A DNA stretch of 58,436 bases, taken from the NCBI GenBank assembly GCA_001630475.1, contig KV419401.1, positions 819,856-878,291 of the forward strand. The letters run 5' to 3'. The position numbers and the translations under genes were made by a program. Source of the stretch: Sistotremastrum niveocremeum HHB9708. Taxonomy: Eukaryota; Basidiomycota; Agaricomycetes; Sistotremastrales; Sistotremastraceae. Each line of letters opens with the position of its first letter. Position 1 is the stretch's first letter. The notes beneath the pieces are model-generated. The model was not told where the DNA came from, did not search any database, and saw only the letters and a program-made list of their open reading frames with translations. Positions 47,447 to 57,281 of this stretch are shown here, in pieces.

Positions 47447-47840
47447 GACGCATGTGGTCGACTGTGAATTTTTTTCTGATATTTTCGACCATTTGTTGGG
47501 TTACCTTATTGATGTACAACTGCAACTGTCCACGCATTTAAATATAAGGAAGATAATCATCGAAATTTGAGTACCATGTTGATACCGGCATCTTCGGCAT
47601 TTCTAAATCGTCGAAGTACTAGTAACTAGCTCTGAGCGCTACTGATGCTATCAATGCTACCACGACAATCAGCCATGCACAGGCGGAAGACATAGCCTGG
47701 GACCATCATGGGCGTCCTTGAAACGGTTATAAGACCAGGGTGAAGGCCTCAAGGGTCTCAAACGTTTGAGTCGCTACTCCGGAAGCGACCAGGCACGACT
47801 TGGACTCGTTCCACTTGCCGCGCAGCCGCTCGAGCCAACG
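47447..47840. other. intergenic, promoter of phospholipase B
   Basis: No gene seen. Confidence 0.4.
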
Positions 47841-49970
47841 ATGCCCTTCAACTTGCTGCCTACCGTCGTGCTAGCTCTGCTATGGTCGTCGAGCGTATCA
47901 GCTCAAGGATACGCTCCGAATGTAGGACCATGTCCCTCAGACTTTACGCTGGTTCGAGCAGCGAATTCAACAGGCAGCGCTTTGTCGTCTCAGGAGTCTC
48001 AGTACATCTCGACCAGAGCTCAGCAAGTGTTGCCTAACGCATTCCAGACATATCTGTCTAACGTCCAAGCATCGTCGAACTCGTCGAATTCAACATTGCC
48101 ATCCTATGTTTCATCCATTCTCACCAACACGTCGTCGTTGCCGAAGGTGGGCATAGCCCTCAGCGGAGGAGGATATCGCGCAGCAATATTCGGCGCAGGC
48201 GTTCTGAACGCTCTTGATGGTCGAAATTCATCATCAGTAAAAGTGGGAACAGGAGGTCTCCTCCAATCCGCATCCTACATCGCCGGCTTGTCAGGAGGTT
48301 CATGGCTTCTCACGTCTTTCATCCAAGCCGACTTCCCTACCATTCAAGAATTGGCCTTTGGCCCTTCTAATCCTACTTCGGATGGATTCGGAGGATGGAA
48401 TGCCCAGCTGGATGTGACTGAGCCTGGGAGCAATGCCGGGGAGGATTTCAGTTTCATTGAGGGGTTGGTTGCAGAGATCAGTCCGAAGCTGGCGAAGGGA
48501 TTCCCTTTGACTGTGACAGACATCTGGGGTGCGGCTCTCGCCAGACATTTCGTAAACGGAACTACTGCATCGAACTTCTTCTCGAACTCGAGCGACCATG
48601 GGGCTACTATCACCTTCTCTCAAATCGCAAACGTGTATGTCCCCCTTCTTCGCGTCTCAAAGGTAGCTCAGGAATGGTGATAACGGGACACAGATCGACA
48701 TTCGTTAATCATCAACAACCCTTCCCTTTCATCGTCACAGACTCCCGTCTGCCTGCGGATACGAACATTGCCGATGCCAACGGCTCATTCGTTCCCTTCA
48801 CAAACAACCTCTACGAGATCAACGTCTTTGAATTCGGTTCTTGGGATCCTTCCCTTGCCTCGTTCGCCCCAACTCAATTCATGGGAACGACCAATACTAG
48901 TGTTTGTGTTACCGGTTTCGACCGGGCGAGTTACGTGGAAGGCGCGTCGAGCGATCTGTTCAATGAGGTGAGCCTTCCCCTATTCGTTCGACTCGGAATT
49001 CTCATGCATATCCCTTGCTTAGTTCAATGCAACGCTCACGGCGCTCCTCGACTCTTCCATTGGGCCTCTTATCACCATCATCAATTCTACCTTTGGACCT
49101 CATCAACCTCTTCCCATCTCGCTTGATGCGGCTGCGGTGCCTAATCCCTTCAAAGGTGTCAACTCAGGTTCATTCGGAGCCTCGCCTCAAGATTTCTTGA
49201 CGTTAGTGGATGGAGGCGAAGATGGCCAAGTCATCCCCATCCAACCTCTCCTCATCCCCGAACGAGGATTGGACATCGTCATCGCTGTCGACGCCGCGAA
49301 CGATGAGAATGGCTTCGTCGATGGGACCTCTATTATCGCTACCGCCAATCGTTCGGCGATCTATCCTTCTACTTATCCACTCCCGCCTATCCCCAAATCG
49401 AACGTCACATTCGTCAACAAGAACCTAGTCCTCCATCCTACCTTCTTCGGATGCACGAACTTCACCGCGTCGAACGGTACCACCGGTATCTCGGTAGGCG
49501 ACACCTCCACCCCACTCCTCATCTACATCGGTAACGGTGGTCCCCCCGCAAACGGCGCCGCACCTCTCACCAACACCTCCACATTCCAAACAACATACAA
49601 CGCCTCCCAACTCCAAGGCTTCCTAGATCAAACATTCCAAATAGCAACCCAAGGTTTCCCCTCATCCAACTCCTCTTCGAACGGCTCGACGAGTGGAGAA
49701 GGTGTTGATCCGGAGTGGGCTGCGTGTCTTGCTTGTGCTGTTGTTGATCGGGCGAGGGAGAGGAGTGGAGTGGAGAGAGATGGAGTTTGTAGTGGATGTT
49801 TTGAGAGGTATTGTTGGGATGGAGAGGAGGTCGCGACGAATTCGTCTTCTTCGTCGTCGTCTGGAGGCTCGAGTGGGAGTGGAGGGAAGAGCGCCGGAGT
49901 TAGGATTGGTGTGAGCGGATTGATGGGCGTTGTTGCTGCTGGTGTCGCAGTGCTTGGTATGCTCTTGTGA
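47841..49970 (+). CDS. phospholipase B / lysophospholipase, GPI-anchored
   Basis: Exons: 47841-48634, 48694-48967, 49023-49970 (2016 nt, 671 aa, typical length). Start at MPFNLLPTVVLALLWSSSVS, a signal peptide; an upstream in-frame ATG at 47766 would spoil it. Catalytic features of the cPLA2/PLB fold: oxyanion loop ALSGGGYRAAIFGAG, nucleophile GLSGGSW (Ser), and TLVDGGEDGQVIPIQPLL containing the catalytic Asp. Many NxS/T glycosylation sites, a Cys-rich segment (WAACLACAVVDRARE), then a Ser/Gly linker and a hydrophobic C terminus (GVVAAGVAVLGMLL) typical of a GPI signal. It deacylates phospholipids and lysophospholipids at the cell surface. Confidence 0.93.
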
Positions 49971-50422
49971 TGATGAAGCTTCGATGTCGGAGGAGAACAA
50001 AAATATCGATCAGACGATTCTAGGCGAATATGATATATATTCTCGAGGATCATTCTATCTCTTTTCCTTCTTTTGTACCAGATTTGCCAGATTCCCTGTC
50101 GTTATAGGACTTGAGTGCTCCTTCGCTGATCTAGCAATTGATGTTCGAGAGGCCGCACGTGCGGAAGAGGAAATCGACCCGGGCGGTGATCGGTCACCTT
50201 CAAGTCCTTATCGAATCTTGCCACGCCTCCAATCACAGAGGACTTCAATCACAGAACACAGTGCCGGTGAAAGGTCTAGAGTGGCCTCAGGTTCAATGAC
50301 TCCCGTCAAGGCTGCGATATCAACCCTCATGGAACCCCATGGTGGGTCTCAGACGAACCGTCGAGGTCAACCGATTTGTGGGCTCCAATTGATGGCCTGA
50401 CGGATTATTTTCGATAGCAAGG
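49971..50422. other. intergenic, no gene seen
   Basis: Convergent 3' flanks of the phospholipase gene and M7. A 156-codon ORF (49930-50400) overlaps the phospholipase end and is not protein-like. Confidence 0.4.
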
Positions 50423-52788
50423 TCAGCTAGAGATCTCCGGTGAGATGCACTCTCGTTTGTGTCCGTCTTTCCAATGCATAGTCTGACTATACACACAATG
50501 CGCAGACGTCAGCTGAGCTCCCTAAATATGATGACCCGTGAACGTACCAATCTTTTCCGCAATATCGCACCTTCTCACAGCGTGCGCACTTCCTCAAACC
50601 TACACTCGGCCTGCTACACCACGCACAACGCAGCTCCGTATCCGTCCCAGGGTCTAGTGCGGAAGCAGATTCTGCTGCCGGCGGGTTCGTATACCACATC
50701 GCATCTGCAGTCGGATCAGCACAACGTACTTGGGAGAAGTCAACCGTCTCAGAAGGGGGGAGTTCCATCTTGTTCATTGCCTCGAGGAGTATCGACCACT
50801 GAATTGCTGCCTGCTTTCGGCACTTGTGGAAGCTGGACAAGGCGAGTCGAAGTTCAATCAGGGCCATCGATTGCTTAAAATCTAGCGCAAACTTGCTCTC
50901 AAGAAATGTGGCCATCTATTAGGGGAGGATCAGATATCGTGATGCTTAATTAGAAGAAACATCCTTACCAAATTTGTAACTTCATCGGGACCGAAATTTG
51001 GCATTTCGGTGAGCAGCGTAACTGCGATTGACAAGAGTCCCATGTTCTGACGATCAGGTCCGCACACACACGCGAGCTCGTATTTCTGAGCACAGCTGAT
51101 GATGTCCATAGCCATGCGTAGATGACCTCTTCCATCCTCCCAATCCGATTCGTCATAAAGTCCCAGAGCCACGTGCGTTACTCCTAAGCTGAAAACGTTG
51201 CAGGCCCATTCGTAAAGAATCTTCCGAGTGAGGTAGCGAGTGCTATCTTTGCATTCTCCAGAGTTAACCGCATATTTCAAATATTCCGGCCCAGTCTGAG
51301 ATTTCATCATGCTGTAGAAGAAAAATAACCTATCGGGCCAACGTTCGATCCCGTCACCTGCGAGAAATCTGGTTGTCAAGAAGGCGCCTCGAATCGGACC
51401 CGGCTTCTGTTTCACCCTGGGATTTGCATGACGAGCAATCAAATCCTCTTGCATCCTGAACATCACGCCCAGTTTGAGAACATCGGCTTCGAAATCTTTC
51501 TGGTGGAAGCGTAATGCGACTTCCATGTCTTCGGCAAGCTCCTCTGAGGGTTCTGTGCCTAGCAACCGCTGCCCAGGGTAATCGTAAGCTTCGTCTTCGT
51601 TCCGTGGTCCATTGAGTTCGAAGTCCACGCAGCGCAAGGCCGCCCCATAGGCATCGAAAGGTTTTCCGTTGGGAAGTTTCTTGACCTTGAGATTCCGATA
51701 TCGTTCAGAGAGAGCATGATGCGACAGTTCTGGACGCAGATGCCTAAGAATCGTCTCTCCAGCATTCTTCACGACGTTCTCGGGGCTGTCCATGCCTCGG
51801 AGCAGCATCAACGTCTTCGGGTTACAAAGACGGATATCGGGAGAAAAGTCTGAAGTATAGACGTTCAGAAGACCAAGCAATCCTCTACACCTGATGGTCA
51901 AAGAGGAGCTGAGCATAAAGCAGACGAAGAGGGTGATGCCTTTATTATTCGGCATGAGAAGAATAGCTTCACTCTGATGGTAAGCGATCCATGTCAAGAT
52001 TTCGGATACCAGGTTAAGTTTATCCCACGATACGGGCAGCGATGGGTCCGACATGTCAAGGAGATTGACCAAGGATGTCGCCACGCGAGGGAGTTGAAGT
52101 GACTCCAGCAGCGGCAGCGGCAGCGAACTCCCGTTCATAGCTTCGTATGCGGTCAATCTAGACAGATACGCCTGCAATATCTGGAGTAGATACTGAAGAC
52201 CGGTAGCATCTTCTTCATAGAAAGGAATCAACTCCGCGACCTTGGCTGTTCCTTTGAGAGCTTGATCATGTATTGCCACCAGACTGGGTGGCCCATCGAC
52301 CGCTGCCGCTAGGAGAGACCGTACGACGAGATCTCGGAATTCTGGGGTCTTTTTGTCGTAATCGAGACATTTGAATATGAAGAGATAGAGCTCTGGTGGT
52401 CATTCAGATTATCAGCATGGGCCTGAGGAAGAGAGACATGGCGGCACACCTTTGTTGTACACCTCTCGCGCCAGGATTCCGTCCTTCAGGATTTTTTGAA
52501 TCACTGTCAGTATGCCACCAGCCACCCTCATATTTTGTGGGATTTTCTGAGAGCAGAAGATAATTTTCTGTACGACTTCGGCAGCCGCATTTGCTCTGTG
52601 GATTCGCTTGATGTCTCGTGTCGTGAAAATTGCTAGAAACTGACGGTCAGGTAACTTTTATTAATGTCGAAAGCCCATAACTCACCGATATCAAGGTGGC
52701 AGCACAAAATTTTGCACATGGTCTCCCAAGAGAAAGGGCTTTCGGCGGCGTCGCATTCTTCGACGAGCTCCTGCAATTTGATGTTCAT
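50423..52788 (-). CDS. MYND-finger family protein M7
   Basis: Exons: 52788-52686, 52632-52450, 52392-50969, 50915-50548, 50486-50423 (2142 nt, 713 aa). MNIKLQELVEECDAAESPFS, TTRDIKRIHRANAAAEVVQK, MRVAGGILTVIQKILKDG, LTWIAYHQSEAILLMPNNKG, CRGLLGLLNVYTSDF, FDAYGAALRCVDFELNGPR, then a finger starting CAWCSRPSVGLRKCARCEK with RYCGKDC, MHW and HKREC. It is the most divergent copy: the CTDCTPYL block is replaced by ECKDSTRYLTRKILY. Opposite strand to M1-M6, same five exons and the same Cys-codon-splitting last intron, so it is an old member of the family. Confidence 0.85.
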
Positions 52789-53164
52789 CTGCCCCTACGT
52801 ATGCTCTGGGCAGAACACAAGCCTTATACTTTGATGAGACAAAAAAGCTGGACTTCTGACACGGAACTTCTGGGTGGATTGGACCAAAGACAGACGTGAA
52901 GTAGTTGCCAAGTTCTCGGATTTTCCGTAAAAGTTGACATAATAGGCGGTTGTTGTTGACTACGTCGGAATTCGGAGCCTCGAGGTCTCCCACCAAAACA
53001 TCAACATTTCAAATGTCTCACAGCAACTTGACTGCGACCCGATCACCTAGATGTCTCTATCTTCAACCCGCTGCAATATTTACTTCTACGATGGCCCGAC
53101 AAGCTGTTCAACAAGTTGCCTATGCTTCTGTCATATTACTGTCGATGACCCATCGTCATCGTAT
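52789..53164. other. intergenic, no gene seen
   Basis: Promoter of M7 and 3' flank of the next minus-strand gene. Overlapping ORFs here are shadows. Confidence 0.35.
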
Positions 53165-54052
53165 TCAGCTACGGTAAGTAATGTAATTTACAAAGGTCGC
53201 CCCATCAATGTGAATATTAGTTTGTTTAGTAGCATTCTTCCATTCATTATAAGAACCAACGTCTCCTCCATTTCCGCCATTTCCTCCCCCGCTGCCTTTG
53301 CCTCCATTACCACAAGTCAGATTGTGGCGGCGGAAATTGGACTGCACAACCGGTAAACGGTGTTTGGACGAAGGCGCCGAGATATTCGTCGCACTCGTCG
53401 AATATGTTGGTGCTCTGTAGCTCTCATGAGAACGGGAAGAAATCGAGTGATGTTGAGTAGGCTGGGTGCTGTTGTAAAAAGATGACTGGTATTGCGCCGT
53501 ACGACGCCGAGATCCTGCTGGATGGTGGCCCAATGTCGGAAGGTCGTTTATTTCCTCTTCCTCTCCTGCTTCCTCGTCTTCATGCAAAATTAGCTGAGAA
53601 GCTCCGTAGGTCAAATTTGAAGCCGTGTCACGCCTGGACTCCCGTTGAAAGCTTGAGAAAGGGATCACTGGCTGGTGTGGATATGGGAGATTCGAAGGCG
53701 GGATATGATCATATCCGTGTGGGGATGGAGAGAAATGAGCTCCCTGGTAAGGTAGCTCTGACTCCGGAGACTCAGACGCTAATGAGTCCATGTAAGGTCC
53801 CTGTCTCGAAGCCGAAGAGGAGGAATGACTAAATTCCGCCTGATAGAGGCCGGAGAATTCAGAAGTATGATGCCGAGAAGGTATTTTATGCCGGCCGTTC
53901 GGATGTTGATCACCCGACGGAAGATAATTGGCGTTGCATTGGCCAACGTCATAGGCCGAATGAGAAGACGGAGGTACGAGGATTATATCTATGTCTTCAG
54001 GTTCATCTGGCGAACTGACATAGAACCCCGATCTGTAGTGTGCTGGCGCCAA
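53165..54052 (-). CDS. Ser/Pro-rich protein with Gly-rich C-terminal segment
   Basis: 295-codon ORF from MAPAHYRSGFYVSSPDEPED. The body is disordered (Ser, Pro, His, Tyr-rich), with an acidic patch EDEEAGEEEEINDLPTL. Near the C terminus a Cys-Gly-rich stretch (GGKGSGGGNGGNGGDVGSYN) is followed by a short beta-like segment NIHIDGATFVNY. No signal peptide. The C-terminal pattern recurs in the two small proteins at 56428-57281. No function can be assigned; a small 3' intron (GTAAATTAC...CGTAG near 53185) is possible. Confidence 0.55.
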   Translation of the reverse strand: MAPAHYRSGFYVSSPDEPEDIDIILVPPSSHSAYDVGQCNANYLPSGDQHPNGRHKIPSRHHTSEFSGLYQAEFSHSSSSASRQGPYMDSLASESPESELPYQGAHFSPSPHGYDHIPPSNLPYPHQPVIPFSSFQRESRRDTASNLTYGASQLILHEDEEAGEEEEINDLPTLGHHPAGSRRRTAQYQSSFYNSTQPTQHHSISSRSHESYRAPTYSTSATNISAPSSKHRLPVVQSNFRRHNLTCGNGGKGSGGGNGGNGGDVGSYNEWKNATKQTNIHIDGATFVNYITYRS

Positions 54053-54633
54053 ATAGTCTAGAGTCGCTTCGATACCAAGAAACCTTGGAAGACAAAATTT
54101 AGATTTGTCCTAGACAGAAGATTGGTTGTACATGTAAGCTCCCAACTCTATATCGATTTCATTTACTCACTCTTTCTGTGTAAACGATACTATTTACGTC
54201 TTCGCGTTGCTGCTGAAGGCTTGTCGTTCGGGTTGGGGTCTTGCAACACGAGATCGATATGTTCTTTTAAGAAAGATGGAGAGCTGTGTCTAGGATCGTT
54301 TCACGAAATCTGATTGCCGGGTCTTGACTGTTTCAGCCAGATCGACGAATCTTGGGATCTTTCTCAAGTGAGATCGTGTTGTCGTCGCCTCAAGAGCTTT
54401 GGTTGAATGTGCCGTTAAGGGTATGTAAGCTACTTGATGTTGCCTATTTTAGGCGTCGATCTTCCTGTGATCGATACAAGTTGTCGAACTAGTCGAAACA
54501 AAGTCCACGGCGCTACGCAATGCTTTGCCATGCAGCCATTGTAAAACATCTCCTCTCTTGTGCTTCGGGACGCTCCTGACTTCTCTTCGTCAAGCAATCG
54601 AACCCAAGCGTGCAAGGCCAAGAAGACAGAAGT
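54053..54633. other. intergenic, no gene supported
   Basis: Short ORFs only; a 63-codon minus ORF (54430-54621) has no features. Confidence 0.35.
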
Positions 54634-55366
54634 TTATGCCTTTGGATTACTCTTCTCCAAATCAATTAGATTCTGAGACACAAGCTCATTAAGCTCCGAA
54701 CCACGAGGCATATTGATAGAGTCACATTCATGGACGGGTAAAGAGAGTTCTACTTGCGAGCTGGTGGTCGAAGAATCTGGTGGGCTCTCGGAGACAGTCT
54801 CGCCGACGAATGTTTCGACCTGACCGACACGCACGAGCAATTCAGGTCTTCCACAGCGATTTGAAGGCTGGTCTGAGACTCTGAGCTAACTTTATTGATT
54901 TTGGATCAGTGAATGATGACCAACTCTCCATTGGATCGGAACTCACCATGTTTCGCAGCTTGGAGGTAATGAGCAGCCATTGAGAGAAAGATCTCGCAGG
55001 TCGATGTACAAGGAGAAACAAGAGAAAGGCGTCCCATGATTTGAACGTTTGGATTTTGCTAGTCACGTGCATGGCAGTGCCAGATGCATGAGGACCTCTG
55101 ATAATCCTGATTGAGGCTGGATCTTGCCGGCGAGGTGCATGTCCGACAGCAAATCTGTGCCCAGATGTCCAACTTTGTATCCAGCCTACGACTTTTTGGG
55201 GTCGATATCCGACATACGGCTGCGACATCGCTCCAGACGGTCTATCATTTTGAAATATTTGATTTAATAATAAATTTTGCCGGTCTGTGGCTCCATTATA
55301 TGACATACTATAAATCGAGTTTCGGGGGCTGAATGTCCGACATATATTATCCAGCCTTGCATCCAT
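54634..55366 (-). CDS. hypothetical protein, uncertain
   Basis: A minus-strand frame runs from 55366 or a downstream ATG (MSQPYVGYRPQKVVGWIQ) to KLRNM. It is joined by a plausible 64-nt intron (54953-54890, GTGAGT...GTTAG) to LRVSDQPSNRCGRPELLV and an acidic/Ser-rich tail ending at 54634. No known domain. Its 5' part overlaps short repeated motifs (TCCGACA, TATCCAGCC) that may derive from a mobile element. Confidence 0.3.
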
Positions 55367-55729
55367 GCCCTTGAAAGAATTGTGGAGGAAAAGTCTTGTG
55401 TACGCAGTGCTGGCTGTACTGTAGACGACGTGGCGGATAGCGGAGAATGAAATCGTGCTGCCCTGCCTGACCCAGACGGTGATGCTCCCTTGGACGCTTC
55501 ACCTTGTCGACGCAGACTGTCAGCCTTGGAACGACTTCAGCCCCAACATTTACAGCAAGGGCCGACTTTAAGAACTTACGTAACCTGCGCACATCAAGGA
55601 ATCACACAGTGCTTCTCAGACCAGGATCTGGTATCAACGAATAATCATGTCGAGCCTCCATTATACGAACTGGGTCAGAAAGAAAGGTCGTTTGGAGATC
55701 TTCAGCAAGCCTCGGAAGCTAACGGGAGA
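55367..55729. other. no supported gene
   Basis: Overlapping ORFs on both strands without recognisable features. Confidence 0.3.
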
Positions 55730-56071
55730 TCACTGTCGTTCGGCCGAGTCGATTGTACCGCCCCGGTATATCCTGTTATATTCAGCCTCAAACGCCTGTT
55801 GGTCTGTCATGCTCTGGAACCTCGGGAAGATATTCTCGGATTGACACGGGTGGCATGACTCTCGTGAGGGGTAAAAAGGAATATTTGGATACGTTGATGA
55901 TGAGCCGAATTTGCCTGGCAGCCTACCGACTTCGTTCATCAAACTCACTTCCGAAAGGAGCTTCCATCCCTGACTCGTCAGACATTCCATGCCAGTGCTC
56001 ACCGACGTCTCTCTCACTGGCAGTCTAATGCTTCCCATCACCCAACTCTTTGACTTTTGACATTCTCGCAC
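55730..56071 (-). CDS. possible small hypothetical protein
   Basis: 113-codon minus-strand ORF (ECLTSQGWKLLSEVSLMNE ... MTDQQAFEAEYNRIYRGG). No family recognised. Several GTGAG sites inside it suggest it may be part of a spliced gene; the structure is unresolved. Confidence 0.2.
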   Translation of the reverse strand: MRECQKSKSWVMGSIRLPVRETSVSTGMECLTSQGWKLLSEVSLMNEVGRLPGKFGSSSTYPNIPFYPSRESCHPCQSENIFPRFQSMTDQQAFEAEYNRIYRGGTIDSAERQ

Positions 56072-56427
56072 CGATTGATCTCGAATGATCCTTGATGTTC
56101 TTTGCCATTGATTCCAATTGAACGGTCATGCTCGAATAGGCTGCTTGCATCGGACTTCTGACGGCGTATCATTATCAGGCACGCGAAAGATTGTGCCACC
56201 AGCACCCTGATGGTACCACTTCAGCGCCATACATATGCCTTCGTACGCGTGTTATTCCATTGAAAGACCGCCGAGGTTCTGTACGGAACAGGGCCGGTTC
56301 ATTGAGCTATATATGGAGCCACCTTTTGAGAGGCTTTTGCTCCTCCCACTAGAGTAATTCGGTCCTCACGCGTAAAGTTCGCCCTTGTGCCCATCGACTT
56401 AGTCAACCCTAGGATCCTCACGTCATC
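56072..56427. other. intergenic, no gene seen
   Basis: Likely promoter of the following plus-strand gene. Confidence 0.35.
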
Positions 56428-56922
56428 ATGGATAATGTCTACGATAAAGACTCTCTTCACAACCACCGTGAAGCAGGTGGAGAAAACAGTCAACGTCCAA
56501 GTGGTGGTCGAGGTGGTCACATTGGAAGCGACAACCGAGGGACCCTAGCCTTCGAGCTCACGGAAGCAAATCTTCGCAAGTCTCAAAGTTTGACTTTTAT
56601 GGAGTGTGTCTTATATCACGACTAGGTGGCGGTAGAGGAGGAAATGGATCTATCGGCGGTGATGGTGGAGACGGTGGAGACGTATTGACTCGCAATGAAG
56701 GCTTGCTGAGTGTCAATGCCCCGGGAGCGGTGATTCGTATGTCGACTTGTAATCCGATCCTTTGGACTCTATCGAACTCACAATGTCACATTCACAGGCG
56801 GTGGTGCAGGTGGTCATGCTAGCGGGCCCAGTGGCAATGTGGAGGGGGCTAGTGTGACTAATTCAGATAATTCCCAAGTACATGTAGAACATGACAATGT
56901 ACAAGTGCCAGCCAATTCGTAA
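56428..56922 (+). CDS. small glycine-rich protein
   Basis: Exons: 56428-56579, 56636-56736, 56798-56922 (378 nt, 125 aa). Starts MDNVYDKDSLHNHREAGGEN, with GGRGGHIGSDNRG, then GGNGSIGGDGGDGGDVLTRN and SVNAPGAVIRGGAGGHASGP, and an acidic/amide-rich tail ending VQVPANS. No signal peptide or membrane segment. Gly-Gly-x repeats followed by a short beta segment resemble the end of the 53165-54052 product. Its stop is 11 bp from the stop of the convergent minus-strand gene. Confidence 0.5.
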
Positions 56923-56933
56923 CTCTACCTACC

Positions 56934-57281
56934 CTATACACGTTTAGTGGGAGTATCTGTACGGACTGCACTCGGAGTCGTCCTCTTGTTGGTCCGATTT
57001 CCTCTCTCGCCCTCAGAAGCGTCTCGACCTGGCTTCGGTGACTTCTTGGCAAGAGACTGTGCCGGCAGCCGAGAGCCTGCCGCTCCGTCTTTTGGGGTTT
57101 GTTTCGACGGTCGAATATCTTCATTGTTCAAACCAACCATGCCCCCGCTACCGCTCATTGGGCTGGTCTTATCAGCACTCCCGCCAATCCCACCGCCTGC
57201 AGATGAGGACATTAGGCTATTTCCCTCTAATAAAGAGAAAAAAATTACGCAATTTGGCCTGTTTAGTGTTGTGAAATGCAA
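56934..57281 (-). CDS. small Gly/Ser-rich basic protein
   Basis: 115-codon ORF; the more likely start is MSSSAGGGIGGSADKTSPMS (57209), giving about 91 aa. GSGGMVGLNNEDIRPS echoes the GGxGGDVxxxNE motif of its neighbours; then a basic, Lys/Arg/Pro-rich tail. The right side abuts the repetitive DNA that begins near 57282, so the true 5' end may have been lost or displaced. Confidence 0.4.
   Translation of the reverse strand: MHFTTLNRPNCVIFFSLLEGNSLMSSSAGGGIGGSADKTSPMSGSGGMVGLNNEDIRPSKQTPKDGAAGSRLPAQSLAKKSPKPGRDASEGERGNRTNKRTTPSAVRTDTPTKRV

Noticed and set aside
49930-50400. 156-codon plus-strand ORF
   Set aside because: Overlaps the phospholipase B 3' end in another frame and shows no protein features.
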